The notes: generated from the sequence alone by a model not told the origin. A stretch of 64,000 nt of DNA from Crocinitomicaceae bacterium (GCA_002713215.1 PAVO01000019.1:372001-436000); one strand, 5' to 3'; shown: positions 18,487 through 26,937, counted from the stretch's first letter. A program made the numbers and translations.

Positions 18487-19050
18487 TCACCTCTTATTAA
18501 AATCGGACATGGTTCGGTTCAGTCCGGCCGTTGTGAAAGACAAAACAGCGTCAGCACAAATTTGAATTCTCTCCTTAAGCGTTAAAAGTTCAGTCTCGTT
18601 CCATTCTCCTAAAACGTAATCAACCTGTCTGCCTTTTGAGAATTCTGCACCGATACCAAATTTCATTCGGATAAAATCCTGACGACCCAATACTTCACTA
18701 ATGTTTTTAAGTCCATTGTGTCCGCCATCAGATCCTTTTGCTCTCAATCTGACTTTGCCAAAAGGAAGTGCGATATCGTCGGTAATAACCAGGAAACGTT
18801 CCAGGGAAATCTTTTCTTTTTCCAACCAATAGCGAACGGCTTTACCGCTGAGGTTCATATAGGTGGTTGGCTTTATCAGGACCAGGGTACGCCCTTTGTG
18901 CTTTATTTGTGCTTTGTTGGCATATCGGTCGGCCTCAAAAAAAATATTGGATGGCTCAACGAGCGCATCCAATATCTTAAATCCAATATTATGTCGAGTA
19001 CTTTCGTATTCGCTACCGGGATTTCCCAAGCCTGCGACGAGGTACTTCAT
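18487..19050 (-). CDS. pth: Peptidyl-tRNA hydrolase
   Basis: This 187-residue cytoplasmic enzyme frees tRNA from peptidyl-tRNA dropped by stalled ribosomes. The family signature is intact: GLGNPGSEYESTRHNIGF with catalytic His20, the PTTYMNLSG substrate loop, a TDDIALPFGKVRLRAKGSDGGHNG block with the Asp that orients His20 and the conserved GHNG. Length is normal for the family. It is the third gene of prs-L25-pth, 9 bp after the L25-family gene, so translation-related genes share one transcript from the prs promoter. Confidence 0.96.
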   Translation of the reverse strand: MKYLVAGLGNPGSEYESTRHNIGFKILDALVEPSNIFFEADRYANKAQIKHKGRTLVLIKPTTYMNLSGKAVRYWLEKEKISLERFLVITDDIALPFGKVRLRAKGSDGGHNGLKNISEVLGRQDFIRMKFGIGAEFSKGRQVDYVLGEWNETELLTLKERIQICADAVLSFTTAGLNRTMSDFNKR

Positions 19051-19059
19051 GGTAACAAA

Positions 19060-19710
19060 TTATTCAGCTGCCGCAGGTGCTTCTGCTGCTGGTGCTTCTC
19101 CTTCAGCGGTAGCCGCTTCTCCTTCTGCACCTTCTTCATCTTCGTCTTCCTCTTCTTCATCAAGAGCTCCACGTGCAGTTTTAACACTTACTACGTAGTT
19201 GTTTGCAGAATCTAAAAATTCGCATCCAGGAACCGATAATTCAGAAACACGAACTCCCATGCCAATTCTCAATTTGGTAATATCAATCTCAACCGCATCA
19301 GGGAAAGAATTCACGTCACCTTTCAGTCTCAATTTACGATACATTAGTCCCAAACGACCACCATTCAACACACCGATTGCATTACCTGTAACTCTCACAG
19401 GAATTTTTAATTCGAATCGCTGACCGTCTTCAGGTTGAAAGAAATCTGCATGAATAATTTCATCACTTACCGGATGAAATTGAGCAGCCTTTAAGAAAAC
19501 ATTGTATTCAGTACCGTCTATGTTCATATTAACCATATAAACATTAGGTGTATAGATCAATTTTTTGAACTGACGGGCATCAACTGCAAAGTGAATGGGA
19601 TCAGCATTCCCATACATTACACAAGGAACCAGTCCGTTTGCTTTTAATTCTTTGGTTGCTTTTCCACCAACACTTTTGCGGACAGAACCGCTCATTGAAA
19701 TAGATTTCAT
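19060..19710 (-). CDS. rplY: Ribosomal protein L25/Ctc family (bL25)
   Basis: The 216-residue protein is the long Ctc form of bL25: an N-terminal 5S-rRNA-binding domain (SVRKSVGGKATKELKANGLVPCVMYG) and a C-terminal beta domain (FELKIPVRVTGNAIGV...PDAVEIDITKLRIG). After about residue 180 it ends in a low-complexity tail of Glu, Ala and Pro. The tail is highly acidic and probably disordered; such tails are common in Bacteroidota L25. It lies 24 bp after prs and 9 bp before pth. Pairing L25 and Pth in one transcript is widespread in bacteria. Confidence 0.94.
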   Translation of the reverse strand: MKSISMSGSVRKSVGGKATKELKANGLVPCVMYGNADPIHFAVDARQFKKLIYTPNVYMVNMNIDGTEYNVFLKAAQFHPVSDEIIHADFFQPEDGQRFELKIPVRVTGNAIGVLNGGRLGLMYRKLRLKGDVNSFPDAVEIDITKLRIGMGVRVSELSVPGCEFLDSANNYVVSVKTARGALDEEEEDEDEEGAEGEAATAEGEAPAAEAPAAAE

Positions 19711-19734
19711 CTTAAACCTAGTTTATTCTCGTTC

Positions 19735-20667
19735 TTAAATTATAAAATGTGAGCTAATTGACTTTTTGCTCACCACATTGTCAATTACATCTTTAAATAA
19801 ATCAGCTACCGTAAGCACCTTTATTTTAGGGTGATCCTGTTTAAGAGGAATGGTATCTGAAACAATTAACTCAGTAATGCTTGATTTTGTTAGGCGTTCG
19901 TAGGCAGGGCCGGAAAGAACCGGATGGGTAATAATAGCCCGAACCGAATTTGCTCCTTTATCCATCATCATATCAGCTGCCTTGGTAAGTGTACCCGCAG
20001 TATCAATGATGTCGTCTACAATTACGACGTCTTTACCTTCTACATCTCCAATTACGGTCATGTTAGAAACTTCATTGGCTTTCTTTCGCTGTTTGTAGCA
20101 AATTGCCAATCCTGTATCTAAAAATTTAGCGTAGGAGTTTGCTCTTTTTGTACCACCCGTATCAGGAGCTGCCATGATAAGGTTTGGTAAATTCAAACTT
20201 CTCAGGTAAGGCAGAAATATAGAAGAGCCGAAAAGGTGATCAACCGGAACTTCAAAGAAACCTTGAATTTGGTCGGCGTGCAAGTCCATGGTCATTAGCC
20301 GTGTAATTCCGGCAGCTGACAGCATGTTAGCAACCAGTTTAGAGCCAATTGCCACACGTGGTTTGTCCTTTCTGTCTTGCCGTGCAAAACCAAAATAGGG
20401 GATCACTGCAACCACTTCTTTTGCCGAAGCTCTTCTTGCAGCATCGACCATGAGTAATAGCTCAAACAAGTTTTCAGTAGGAGGCATGGTAGACTGCACA
20501 ATAAAAACAGTATCTCCTCTAACCGTTTCTTCAAAAGAAGCCTGAAATTCACCGTCCGAAAAATGCTGCACAACAACCTTGCCTAATTGCACACCATATG
20601 ATGCTGCAATTTGCTCACCAAGATGCTGTGAAGCGGTACAAGCAAATATTTTTACGTGTTCTGGCAT
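19735..20667 (-). CDS. prs: Ribose-phosphate pyrophosphokinase
   Basis: This 310-residue cytosolic enzyme makes PRPP from ribose 5-phosphate and ATP for purine, pyrimidine, NAD and histidine synthesis. Diagnostic motifs are present: FGFARQDRKDKPRVAIGSKLVANML (ATP/flexible-loop region), TMDLHADQIQGFF, and the PRPP-binding loop VVIVDDIIDTAGTL. Length is normal. It is the promoter-proximal gene of prs-L25-pth; a complete promoter (TTTG, 21-bp spacer, TAcaTTTG) lies 20-52 bases upstream, overlapped by a near-palindrome. Confidence 0.97.
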   Translation of the reverse strand: MPEHVKIFACTASQHLGEQIAASYGVQLGKVVVQHFSDGEFQASFEETVRGDTVFIVQSTMPPTENLFELLLMVDAARRASAKEVVAVIPYFGFARQDRKDKPRVAIGSKLVANMLSAAGITRLMTMDLHADQIQGFFEVPVDHLFGSSIFLPYLRSLNLPNLIMAAPDTGGTKRANSYAKFLDTGLAICYKQRKKANEVSNMTVIGDVEGKDVVIVDDIIDTAGTLTKAADMMMDKGANSVRAIITHPVLSGPAYERLTKSSITELIVSDTIPLKQDHPKIKVLTVADLFKDVIDNVVSKKSISSHFII

Positions 20668-20686
20668 AGCCTCTAAAAACGGGCTG

Positions 20687-20719
20687 CAAATGTAGAAAAT
20701 TTAATTGTTCACTTGCAAA
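20687..20719 (-). promoter_or_regulatory. Complete promoter for prs-L25-pth
   Basis: Read on the minus strand: -33 box TTTG (20719-20716), a 21-bp spacer, then -7 box TACATTTG (20694-20687). Both boxes match the Bacteroidota primary-sigma consensus and the spacing is in the usual range. The prs ATG (20667) follows 19 bases after the -7 box. Confidence 0.75.
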
Positions 20720-20745
20720 CATTTTTTGGTTGATAAAAATGTTGC
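20715..20745. promoter_or_regulatory. Near-palindrome over the prs -33 box, operator candidate
   Basis: AACATTTTT (20718-20726) and AAAAATGTT (20735-20743) form a perfect 9-bp inverted repeat around an 8-bp centre. Allowing one bulged base the arms extend to GCAA/TTGC. The left arm covers the prs -33 TTTG box, so a protein bound here would block the promoter. Confidence 0.4.
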
Positions 20746-20823
20746 ATAAAAATGTAAATCAGCCTGTTGACCATACAACAATAACTAGAAATTTTGTGTT
20801 TAATATTAGCTTTTAAAAATCCC

Positions 20824-20831
20824 TATTTTTA
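20824..20831 (+). promoter_or_regulatory. Possible -7 element for the PKD lipoprotein gene
   Basis: TATTTTTA matches TAnnTTTG in seven of eight positions and lies 12 bases before the ATG at 20844. The same variant (TATTTTTAC) precedes mraZ. No convincing -33 box at the normal distance. Confidence 0.4.
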
Positions 20832-20843
20832 CGGCCGAAATTT

Positions 20844-21824
20844 ATGGATAGATTGAGAAGTATTTCAACAAGGGTTATTGGCCTTAGCTTGATGGCTTTT
20901 GTGCTTGCAACGGGTTGTAAAAAACCACCCCGTGCCAGCTTTACCTACGATCAAAGTAATGGAGGGATTGTACAATTTATTAATACTTCCGGAGGAACAA
21001 TTGACAAACTAACCTGGGATTTTGGCGACAAATCGGCTATTTCCACAGAAACGAACCCACTTCATCGCTATATCGAAGCGGGAGTATATAGGGTTACTCT
21101 AACGGTTCAGAACGCCGACGGTAGTGATGTTACGGTAGCGACAATTACCATTGATCAAGGCAATAGAGAGAATTTAGACGATCACCCTCAATTTCAAGAT
21201 GCCGACGGTTATTACTATGCCCGAAATATTTTGGAGTATGAAACATCGACTCCGACTGTATATAATAATATAAGGGGAAAAGCCATTGCTGCATTGTACG
21301 ATTCTACCAACTTCCTGGTAAGCGTTGGTCGGGTATCCGTAAATGGAGTTCAATTAACCAATAATGCAGACAATAGTTATTCGTTTCACTCACCAGACTC
21401 CTCCATGTATTTTAGGGATGAGGTAAGATGGGTTTCCGATGGTGGAAACGGGTATCCTCCTATGGTTGAAAATATCCCTAAAAGTTTCCCTGACCTTCAG
21501 GGAATTATTCCGGATACCTTTAATGTAATCATTGACAGTACCTATATCTTAAAAACGGCCAAGCAGATTTTATTTGCCGATTCGGTAATTTGGAACATTG
21601 AAACCCCTGAAGGAACCTTGATGGCGCAGAAAAGAACCCTAGGGGGTGTTGCGGGTGTTTTCTTTGAAAAAGAGGACATGCTAAAAATTAAAGCAGTGGG
21701 TGCAGGGCAAACCTATATAACCAAGGTAATTGCCTACAGTTTTATCAAGAAAAACCAATTGTTTAAAACGGTTTACTATACCAAGGAATCGTTTACCTCC
21801 TCGAGCTTTGTCACTAAAAAATAA
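20844..21824 (+). CDS. PKD-domain lipoprotein
   Basis: The 326-residue protein has a lipoprotein signal with Cys25 (LATGCKK) and then one PKD domain at about 30-105, recognised by LTWDFGDKSAISTETNPLHRYIEAGVYRVTLTV. PKD domains are surface-exposed beta-sandwiches that usually mediate protein or glycan contacts. The remaining 220 residues are beta-rich with no motif I recognise. It is probably anchored in the outer membrane; a role in adhesion or binding is only inferred. It is transcribed divergently from prs and stands alone. Confidence 0.82.
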   Translation: MDRLRSISTRVIGLSLMAFVLATGCKKPPRASFTYDQSNGGIVQFINTSGGTIDKLTWDFGDKSAISTETNPLHRYIEAGVYRVTLTVQNADGSDVTVATITIDQGNRENLDDHPQFQDADGYYYARNILEYETSTPTVYNNIRGKAIAALYDSTNFLVSVGRVSVNGVQLTNNADNSYSFHSPDSSMYFRDEVRWVSDGGNGYPPMVENIPKSFPDLQGIIPDTFNVIIDSTYILKTAKQILFADSVIWNIETPEGTLMAQKRTLGGVAGVFFEKEDMLKIKAVGAGQTYITKVIAYSFIKKNQLFKTVYYTKESFTSSSFVTKK

Positions 21825-21886
21825 AGTGTTGATAATCTTTATTTTAAGCTCAATTCATCGGGCATTCACCGGATGGTATATTTAAC

Positions 21887-21894
21887 TATTTTTG
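21887..21894 (+). promoter_or_regulatory. -7 promoter element for glutamate dehydrogenase
   Basis: TATTTTTG is a full match to TAnnTTTG. It lies 32 bases before the GTG at 21927 and inside the longer open frame that starts at 21873, which therefore cannot be the real start. Confidence 0.6.
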
Positions 21895-21926
21895 CCGCGT
21901 TTTTTAATAAATCTCATTATAATAAA

Positions 21927-23285
21927 GTGAATAAAAAATACGAAGCTCAGATCAATGAGTTCATGGAGTCAATTAAAGTAAGAAATGGCCATCAGCCAGA
22001 ATTCTTGCAGGCGGTGAAGGAAGTAGCTGAAACTGTGATTCCTTATGTTGAAGAAAACCCAAAGTACAAGAAAGCAAAAATTCTTGAGCGAATGGTAGAG
22101 CCTGAACGCGTTATAATGTTCAGGGTTCCATGGTTAGATGACAAGGGTGAGATTCAAATCAATCGAGGATTTCGAATTGAAATGAATTCAGCAATCGGAC
22201 CTTATAAAGGTGGTTTACGTTTTCACCCAAGTGTTAACCAAAGTATTCTTAAGTTTCTGGCTTTTGAGCAAGTATTTAAAAATAGCCTGACAACATTGCC
22301 AATGGGCGGTGGAAAAGGTGGTTCCGATTTTGACCCAAAAGGCAAATCAGACAATGAAGTGATGAAGTTTTGCCAAAGCTTTATGACTGAATTGAGTCGT
22401 CATATTGGACCGAATACAGATGTTCCTGCGGGTGACATTGGTGTTGGTGGTCGCGAGATCGGCTACATGTTTGGCCAATATAAGCGTATTCAGAATGAAT
22501 TTACGGGTATCCTTACTGGTAAAGGAATTCAGTATGGTGGTTCTTTAATTCGCCCTGAAGCGACAGGGTATGGTGTGGTTTATTTTGCTGAAAACATGCT
22601 CCACACCCGCGGACTATCTGTGTTCAAACATTCGGTTGTTATTTCTGGGTCAGGAAATGTAGCTCAGTTTGCCGCCGAGAAAGTTTTGGAATTAGGAGGT
22701 AAAGTACTTACCATGTCCGATTCTAAAGGCTTTGTTCATGCATCTAAGGGAATTACGCGTGAGCAACTTGATTTTATCATGGAATTGAAGAATGTTCGAC
22801 GAGGAAGAATCAGCGAATTTGCTGAAGCTTATGACGATGTTGAATACCATGCGGGTAAAGCTCCATGGGCTATAAACAGTGATATCGTGTTGCCATGTGC
22901 TACTCAGAATGAGTTAGGTGAAGCAGACGCTCAGTTGATCGTTAAGAATAAGGTGATTGCGGTATCTGAAGGAGCTAACATGCCTTGTACTCCAGGTGCA
23001 ATGAACGTTTTCTTGAAAAACAAAATTCTTTACTCTCCGGGTAAAGCTTCTAATGCAGGAGGTGTTGCTGTTTCTGGATTGGAAATGAGTCAAAACTCTA
23101 TGCGTTATAACTGGACACGTGAAGAAGTAGATGAAAAACTAAAAGGTATCATGAAGAGTATTCATGAAGATTGTGTTACTCACGGTAAAGAAAATGGAAA
23201 CGGATATGTTGATTATGTAAAAGGATCAAACATTGCCGGATTTATCAAAGTTGCTGATGCTATGATGGCTCAGGGAGTGGTATAA
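21927..23285 (+). CDS. gdhA: NADP-type glutamate dehydrogenase
   Basis: The enzyme interconverts glutamate with 2-oxoglutarate and ammonia; hexameric members of about 450 residues in bacteria usually use NADPH for ammonia assimilation. Visible motifs: RVPWLDDKGEIQINRGFRIEMNSAIGPYKGGLRFHP, catalytic-lysine loop LPMGGGKGGSDFDPKG, and the nucleotide-binding segment SGSGNVAQFAAEKVLELG. The GTG start at 21927 gives 452 residues and an N-terminus like family members (NEFMESIKVRNGHQPEFLQAV); the longer frame runs through the -7 promoter motif. A strong terminator follows 25 bases after the stop. Cofactor preference is inferred from size and family. Confidence 0.93.
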   Translation: MNKKYEAQINEFMESIKVRNGHQPEFLQAVKEVAETVIPYVEENPKYKKAKILERMVEPERVIMFRVPWLDDKGEIQINRGFRIEMNSAIGPYKGGLRFHPSVNQSILKFLAFEQVFKNSLTTLPMGGGKGGSDFDPKGKSDNEVMKFCQSFMTELSRHIGPNTDVPAGDIGVGGREIGYMFGQYKRIQNEFTGILTGKGIQYGGSLIRPEATGYGVVYFAENMLHTRGLSVFKHSVVISGSGNVAQFAAEKVLELGGKVLTMSDSKGFVHASKGITREQLDFIMELKNVRRGRISEFAEAYDDVEYHAGKAPWAINSDIVLPCATQNELGEADAQLIVKNKVIAVSEGANMPCTPGAMNVFLKNKILYSPGKASNAGGVAVSGLEMSQNSMRYNWTREEVDEKLKGIMKSIHEDCVTHGKENGNGYVDYVKGSNIAGFIKVADAMMAQGVV

Positions 23286-23307
23286 TCCATTTTAAATAGA
23301 TTAAAAG

Positions 23308-23332
23308 AAAGGGGACTTCGGTCCCCTTTTTT
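23308..23332 (+). terminator. Intrinsic terminator with UUCG tetraloop after gdhA
   Basis: The stem GGGGAC/GTCCCC (23311-23316 and 23321-23326) closes a TTCG loop in the C(UUCG)G context, which is exceptionally stable in RNA. Six T residues follow at 23327-23332. It ends the gdhA transcript. Confidence 0.93.
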
Positions 23333-23383
23333 GTATCCATACTTAGCCTAAAATAAAATTTGGAAGCGTTCGTTACTTCGTCT

Positions 23384-24541
23384 GTGAGACACCCCTTTAT
23401 ATTCTTAATACCGCTATTTTTCTTTTTTGTAGCCTGTAAAAAGAAAAAGGAAGAGCTAGTTCTTCCAAGCAATTTTGAAATGTATTATGGAAGTGGTGGT
23501 AATGAAGTAGGCTGGGAATTAATTGAGTTCAATGGTTTCTTTTATGGCATTGGAACCGCCGAGACAGAATCAAATAAGAAAGATGTCTATTTCTTAAAGC
23601 TAAACGCATGTGGTGACCTGCTTTTTGAAAAACATCTTGGAGGTGTAGAGAATGAAGAGGGTTATGCACTTCAGGCGACATCAGATGGGAATATTCTTTT
23701 GATAGGTTCTTCAGAGTCCGCTTCTAATGGAAGCAGCGATGTTCTGATCATGAAAGTTAGTCCCGACGGTGAAATAATTTGGAGTAAAAAATACGGCGGA
23801 GCGGGACAAGATTGGGGAGTGGATGCCATCGAAACAAAATCATCCTTGTATTGCATTCTGGCCAATACAAAGAGTAAGGGAGCTGGTGATTCGGATATTT
23901 GGTTGTTGTGGTTGGACGTTCATGGAAATAAAAGCTTAGAAAAGACATTTGGAGCAACAGAAATGGATGGTGGCTCCCAACTTTTGGAAGTTGAAAGAGG
24001 TGAAATACTGGTTTATGGTTACACCAGAAATTATGGTGCAGTTGATCGCGATCTATATCTGCTTAAAATCAATGCCGGCGGAGATTCACTTTGGTCAGAG
24101 AAGTATGGAGGTGATGGATACGAGGAAAGTCAAAGCCTCGTATTGACTCCTGAGAACGACTTAGTGTTGATTGGCCATTCGTCCAGCAAAGACCCAAACC
24201 ATAATATGATAGCAATTAAAATTGATGCTGAGGGTAGGGTTATTTGGGAAAAGGAATACGGTGGAATGCTGCATGATGGCGGTCAGGCAATTCTTATTAA
24301 TTCAAATAGGAATTACGTGTTAGTAGCACGGAGCATGAGTTATGGAAATCAGGATAGAAATGCCTATGTAGTAACTACCGATACTGAAGGTCGAATACTG
24401 TCAGAATGGATAATTGACAGAGGAAAGAATGACAGGATTGATGACATCATTGAATATCAAGGTTCCTACTTTTTATTTGGTCGTTCCAATTCAAATGGTA
24501 ATGATGCAGATGACGTCTTCTTAGTTAAAAGGAAGATTTAG
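23384..24541 (+). CDS. Repeat-containing lipoprotein, beta-propeller-like
   Basis: The protein has a lipobox (FFVACKKKKEE) with a K-E-E pattern close to the Cys that resembles a surface-export signal. The mature part holds about six repeats of 50-55 residues with the pattern D-x-x-x-(L/I)-K-(L/I)-(D/N)-x-x-G-(D/E)-x-x-W-x-K-x-(Y/F)-G-G; examples are DVLIMKVSPDGEIIWSKKYGG and DLYLLKINAGGDSLWSEKYGG. These probably fold as a beta-propeller. I prefer GTG 23384 (385 residues), which gives a compact signal peptide, over TTG 23360. It lies between gdhA's terminator and kbl. Function is unknown; a binding or scaffold role at the surface is inferred. Confidence 0.75.
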   Translation: MRHPFIFLIPLFFFFVACKKKKEELVLPSNFEMYYGSGGNEVGWELIEFNGFFYGIGTAETESNKKDVYFLKLNACGDLLFEKHLGGVENEEGYALQATSDGNILLIGSSESASNGSSDVLIMKVSPDGEIIWSKKYGGAGQDWGVDAIETKSSLYCILANTKSKGAGDSDIWLLWLDVHGNKSLEKTFGATEMDGGSQLLEVERGEILVYGYTRNYGAVDRDLYLLKINAGGDSLWSEKYGGDGYEESQSLVLTPENDLVLIGHSSSKDPNHNMIAIKIDAEGRVIWEKEYGGMLHDGGQAILINSNRNYVLVARSMSYGNQDRNAYVVTTDTEGRILSEWIIDRGKNDRIDDIIEYQGSYFLFGRSNSNGNDADDVFLVKRKI

Positions 24542-24583
24542 ATTCCCACCCCGAACTACGTCCTATTTCATTCGACCATGATT

Positions 24584-24591
24584 TATATTTG
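24584..24591 (+). promoter_or_regulatory. -7 promoter element for kbl
   Basis: TATATTTG matches TAnnTTTG and lies 19 bases before the kbl ATG at 24611. Confidence 0.65.
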
Positions 24592-24610
24592 CCCTCCAAA
24601 TTCTTGAATC

Positions 24611-25801
24611 ATGTACGGAAAATTGAAAGATCACTTACAAGCTGAATTAAACCAGATAGAAGCTGATGGATTGTTTAAATCGGAAAGAATAATAACAACC
24701 CCTCAGGATGCGGTGGTTAAAGTATCTACCGGAGAGGAAGTGATTAATTTCTGTGCCAATAACTACCTGGGTCTATCTTCTCATCCTAAGGTGATTGATG
24801 CTGCTCATAAAGCGTTGGATTCATATGGATATGGGTTGTCTTCGGTTCGATTTATCTGCGGTACTCAGGATATTCATAAAGAACTTGAAGGTAAAATTGC
24901 GGACTTTCTCGGAACAGAGGATACTATCTTATATGCGGCAGCCTTTGACGCCAATGGGGGCGTATTTGAACCGCTTTTAACTGCCGAAGATGCCATTATA
25001 TCCGATGCATTGAATCATGCGTCGATTATTGATGGAGTTCGTTTGTGTAAGGCACAACGCTACCGTTATGCCAATAATGATATGGCTGATCTGGAAAAAC
25101 AACTTCAGGCGGCAGAAGGAGCTCGGTTCAAGATTATTGTCACCGATGGGGTATTTTCAATGGATGGCTATGTGGCTCAATTGGATAAAATCTGCGATTT
25201 GGCAGATAAATGCGATGCCCTTGTAATGGTAGACGAATGCCATGCAACGGGATTTATTGGAAAAACAGGTAGAGGAAGCATCGAACTTCGAAACGTAATT
25301 GGTCGGGTTGATATCATAACCGGAACATTAGGTAAAGCACTTGGCGGTGCTATGGGAGGCTTTACATCGGGTAGAAAAGAAATCATTGAAATGTTGAGGC
25401 AACGTTCAAGGCCGTATTTGTTTTCAAATTCACTAGCACCAAGTATTGTGGGAGCTTCAATTGCTGTATTCGATATGTTGAGTGAAACAACGGAATACAG
25501 AGATAAATTGGAATGGAACATCAATTACTTCAAAGAGGGAATCGAAGCTTCTGGATTGGAATACAAAGACGGAGACAGTGCCATTGTTCCAATTATGCTT
25601 TACGATGCAGCCCTGTCTCAACAATTTGCCAATCGATTGCTGGAAGAAGGTATTTATGTAATCGGATTCTTTTATCCAGTAGTGCCAAAAGGACAAGCAA
25701 GAATTCGAGTTCAACTTTCGGCTGCACATGAAAAAGAACACCTGGATAAGGCGATTGCTGCTTTTGCGAAAGTGGGTAAGGAGTTGAGTGTTCTGAGCTA
25801 A
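24611..25801 (+). CDS. kbl: Glycine C-acetyltransferase (2-amino-3-ketobutyrate CoA ligase)
   Basis: This 396-residue PLP enzyme cleaves 2-amino-3-ketobutyrate with CoA to glycine and acetyl-CoA, the second step of threonine degradation. It belongs to the alpha-oxoamine synthases: [16 protein letters not shown] at the N-terminus, [34 protein letters not shown], and the PLP lysine Lys242 in [15 protein letters not shown]. Length and the CGTQ..H motif favour Kbl over 8-amino-7-oxononanoate synthase or serine palmitoyltransferase. No tdh lies in this window. It has its own promoter and is followed by the CPBP-family gene, itself with a promoter. Confidence 0.94.
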   Translation: MYGKLKDHLQAELNQIEADGLFKSERIITTPQDAVVKVSTGEEVINFCANNYLGLSSHPKVIDAAHKALDSYGYGLSSVRFICGTQDIHKELEGKIADFLGTEDTILYAAAFDANGGVFEPLLTAEDAIISDALNHASIIDGVRLCKAQRYRYANNDMADLEKQLQAAEGARFKIIVTDGVFSMDGYVAQLDKICDLADKCDALVMVDECHATGFIGKTGRGSIELRNVIGRVDIITGTLGKALGGAMGGFTSGRKEIIEMLRQRSRPYLFSNSLAPSIVGASIAVFDMLSETTEYRDKLEWNINYFKEGIEASGLEYKDGDSAIVPIMLYDAALSQQFANRLLEEGIYVIGFFYPVVPKGQARIRVQLSAAHEKEHLDKAIAAFAKVGKELSVLS

Positions 25802-25815
25802 ACAATTCAGAATTC

Positions 25816-25823
25816 TATATTTG
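25816..25823 (+). promoter_or_regulatory. -7 promoter element for the CPBP-family gene
   Basis: TATATTTG matches TAnnTTTG, 28 bases before the ATG at 25852. Confidence 0.65.
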
Positions 25824-25844
25824 ACTTAACTTTTAAGGTTAAGT
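25824..25844 (+). promoter_or_regulatory. Inverted repeat directly after the -7 box
   Basis: ACTTAAC-TTTTAAG-GTTAAGT: two perfect 7-bp arms around a 7-base centre begin on the base after the -7 motif, covering the likely transcription start. No T-run follows, so it is not a terminator. It could be an operator or a 5' leader hairpin. Confidence 0.45.
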
Positions 25845-25851
25845 TGAATTC

Positions 25852-26790
25852 ATGAAATCAATATACCGCCTTCTTAAAAACTTTGTAAAAGAAGATTACC
25901 ACCCTCTGCTTTATGGTTATGCGTTCGTGTTTCTCATTGTAACCATTTCCCTTAATTATTATCTCGATTTTGAAGACAGTGTACTTGATAGCTACTATCT
26001 ACAATCCATAAGCCTATTCTATTACACCTTGTTTTATGCTGTAGCCTATTATGGAATTGCCATTCCACAATTGATTATTCGAAATAAATCAAAAACCTTA
26101 TTATCATTCAAATACTGGGTTCGCTCCTTGTTCTTCGTCTTCCTGGTTGGTTTTTCAGCCTACTTCTACCTGCATAGAAAAGTGGAATTGCCCGACTTGA
26201 ACATGCACGAGTATTATTTCATGCTTGATTTAATTCGACAATTAAATCCATTTGTAACTGTGATTATTCCGTTACTTCTATTCTGGATTCTCTTCGATAG
26301 GAATAAGAATCATTTCTATGGTTTTAACCTGAAGAAAGCCAATCTTAAGCCCTATTTTTTGATGCTGGCCATTATGTTTCCGTTGGTTTTTGCGGCATCC
26401 TTTTTACCCGATTTCCAAGAGAACTATCCCATTGTTAAAGCCTGGGAGCTAAACAATGCATTTGGCTGGAACCCGGCAACTTATTACCTTTTATTTGAGC
26501 CGCTTTACGGGATAAGCTTTTTGTCTGTCGAAATGATTTTTCGAGGAGCATTGGTTATTGGTATGGTAAAGTTGGTCGGGAAGGAAGCTGTGCTTCCAAT
26601 GGTTGCCATGTATGCTTTTTTGCATTTTGGTAAGCCTTTGGGAGAAACGATTGGTTCAGTTTTCGGAGGTTACATACTGGGAATAATAGCCCTAAGGACC
26701 GAACACATTTTTGGAGGTTTTATCATTCACGTTGGAGTGGCTTATTTAATGGAGGCAACTGCCATTTGGCAGTATTATTTTAATAATTGA
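25852..26790 (+). CDS. CPBP-family intramembrane protease-like protein
   Basis: The 312-residue polytopic protein carries the CPBP (Abi/CAAX protease-like) core in its C-terminal half. Glu227 and Arg231 lie in SVEMIFRG, where the usual pair of glutamates is reduced to one because Val226 takes the first position. His258 follows in YAFLHFG and His293 in IIHVG. Such proteins are intramembrane glutamic endopeptidases in some bacteria and are involved in prenyl-protein processing or stress and bacteriocin immunity in others. With one Glu changed, activity is uncertain. It has its own promoter with a palindrome at the transcription start, so it is probably regulated. Confidence 0.82.
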   Translation: MKSIYRLLKNFVKEDYHPLLYGYAFVFLIVTISLNYYLDFEDSVLDSYYLQSISLFYYTLFYAVAYYGIAIPQLIIRNKSKTLLSFKYWVRSLFFVFLVGFSAYFYLHRKVELPDLNMHEYYFMLDLIRQLNPFVTVIIPLLLFWILFDRNKNHFYGFNLKKANLKPYFLMLAIMFPLVFAASFLPDFQENYPIVKAWELNNAFGWNPATYYLLFEPLYGISFLSVEMIFRGALVIGMVKLVGKEAVLPMVAMYAFLHFGKPLGETIGSVFGGYILGIIALRTEHIFGGFIIHVGVAYLMEATAIWQYYFNN

Positions 26791-26818
26791 TGGTAACTAT
26801 AAGGTGAGGGTTTTGCCC

Positions 26819-26863
26819 GTTTCGATACAAATTTTCTATCGAAAATTCACTCAACATGACAAA
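26819..26863 (-). repeat. Hairpin repeat, copy A (inverted relative to copy B)
   Basis: Read on the minus strand it begins TTTGTCATGTTGAGTGA, continues with a small hairpin (AATTTTC-GATA-GAAAATT) and ends TTGTATCGAAA. The two ends match copy B at 26938-26995 nearly perfectly, while the hairpin between them differs in sequence but not in pairing. Confidence 0.7.
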
Positions 26864-26937
26864 ACCCAAGGCCTCGCGGAGTTCCAGGTTCTATTTAGCT
26901 ATTAATGTGGAGAATTTAATAATGTTGCTACTAAGTA

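Noticed and set aside
18718-19215. Plus-strand open frames rich in Ser, Cys or Ala opposite pth and L25
   Set aside because: They are the reverse reading of the Glu/Ala-rich L25 tail and of pth; low complexity and no independent coding sign.
20712-20727. PurR-box identity of the sequence before prs
   Set aside because: Only the GCAAAC core and a T-run agree with the enteric consensus; kept as a palindrome, not called a PurR site.
21873-21926. N-terminal extension of glutamate dehydrogenase
   Set aside because: It starts upstream of the -7 motif at 21887-21894 and adds hydrophobic residues absent from the family.
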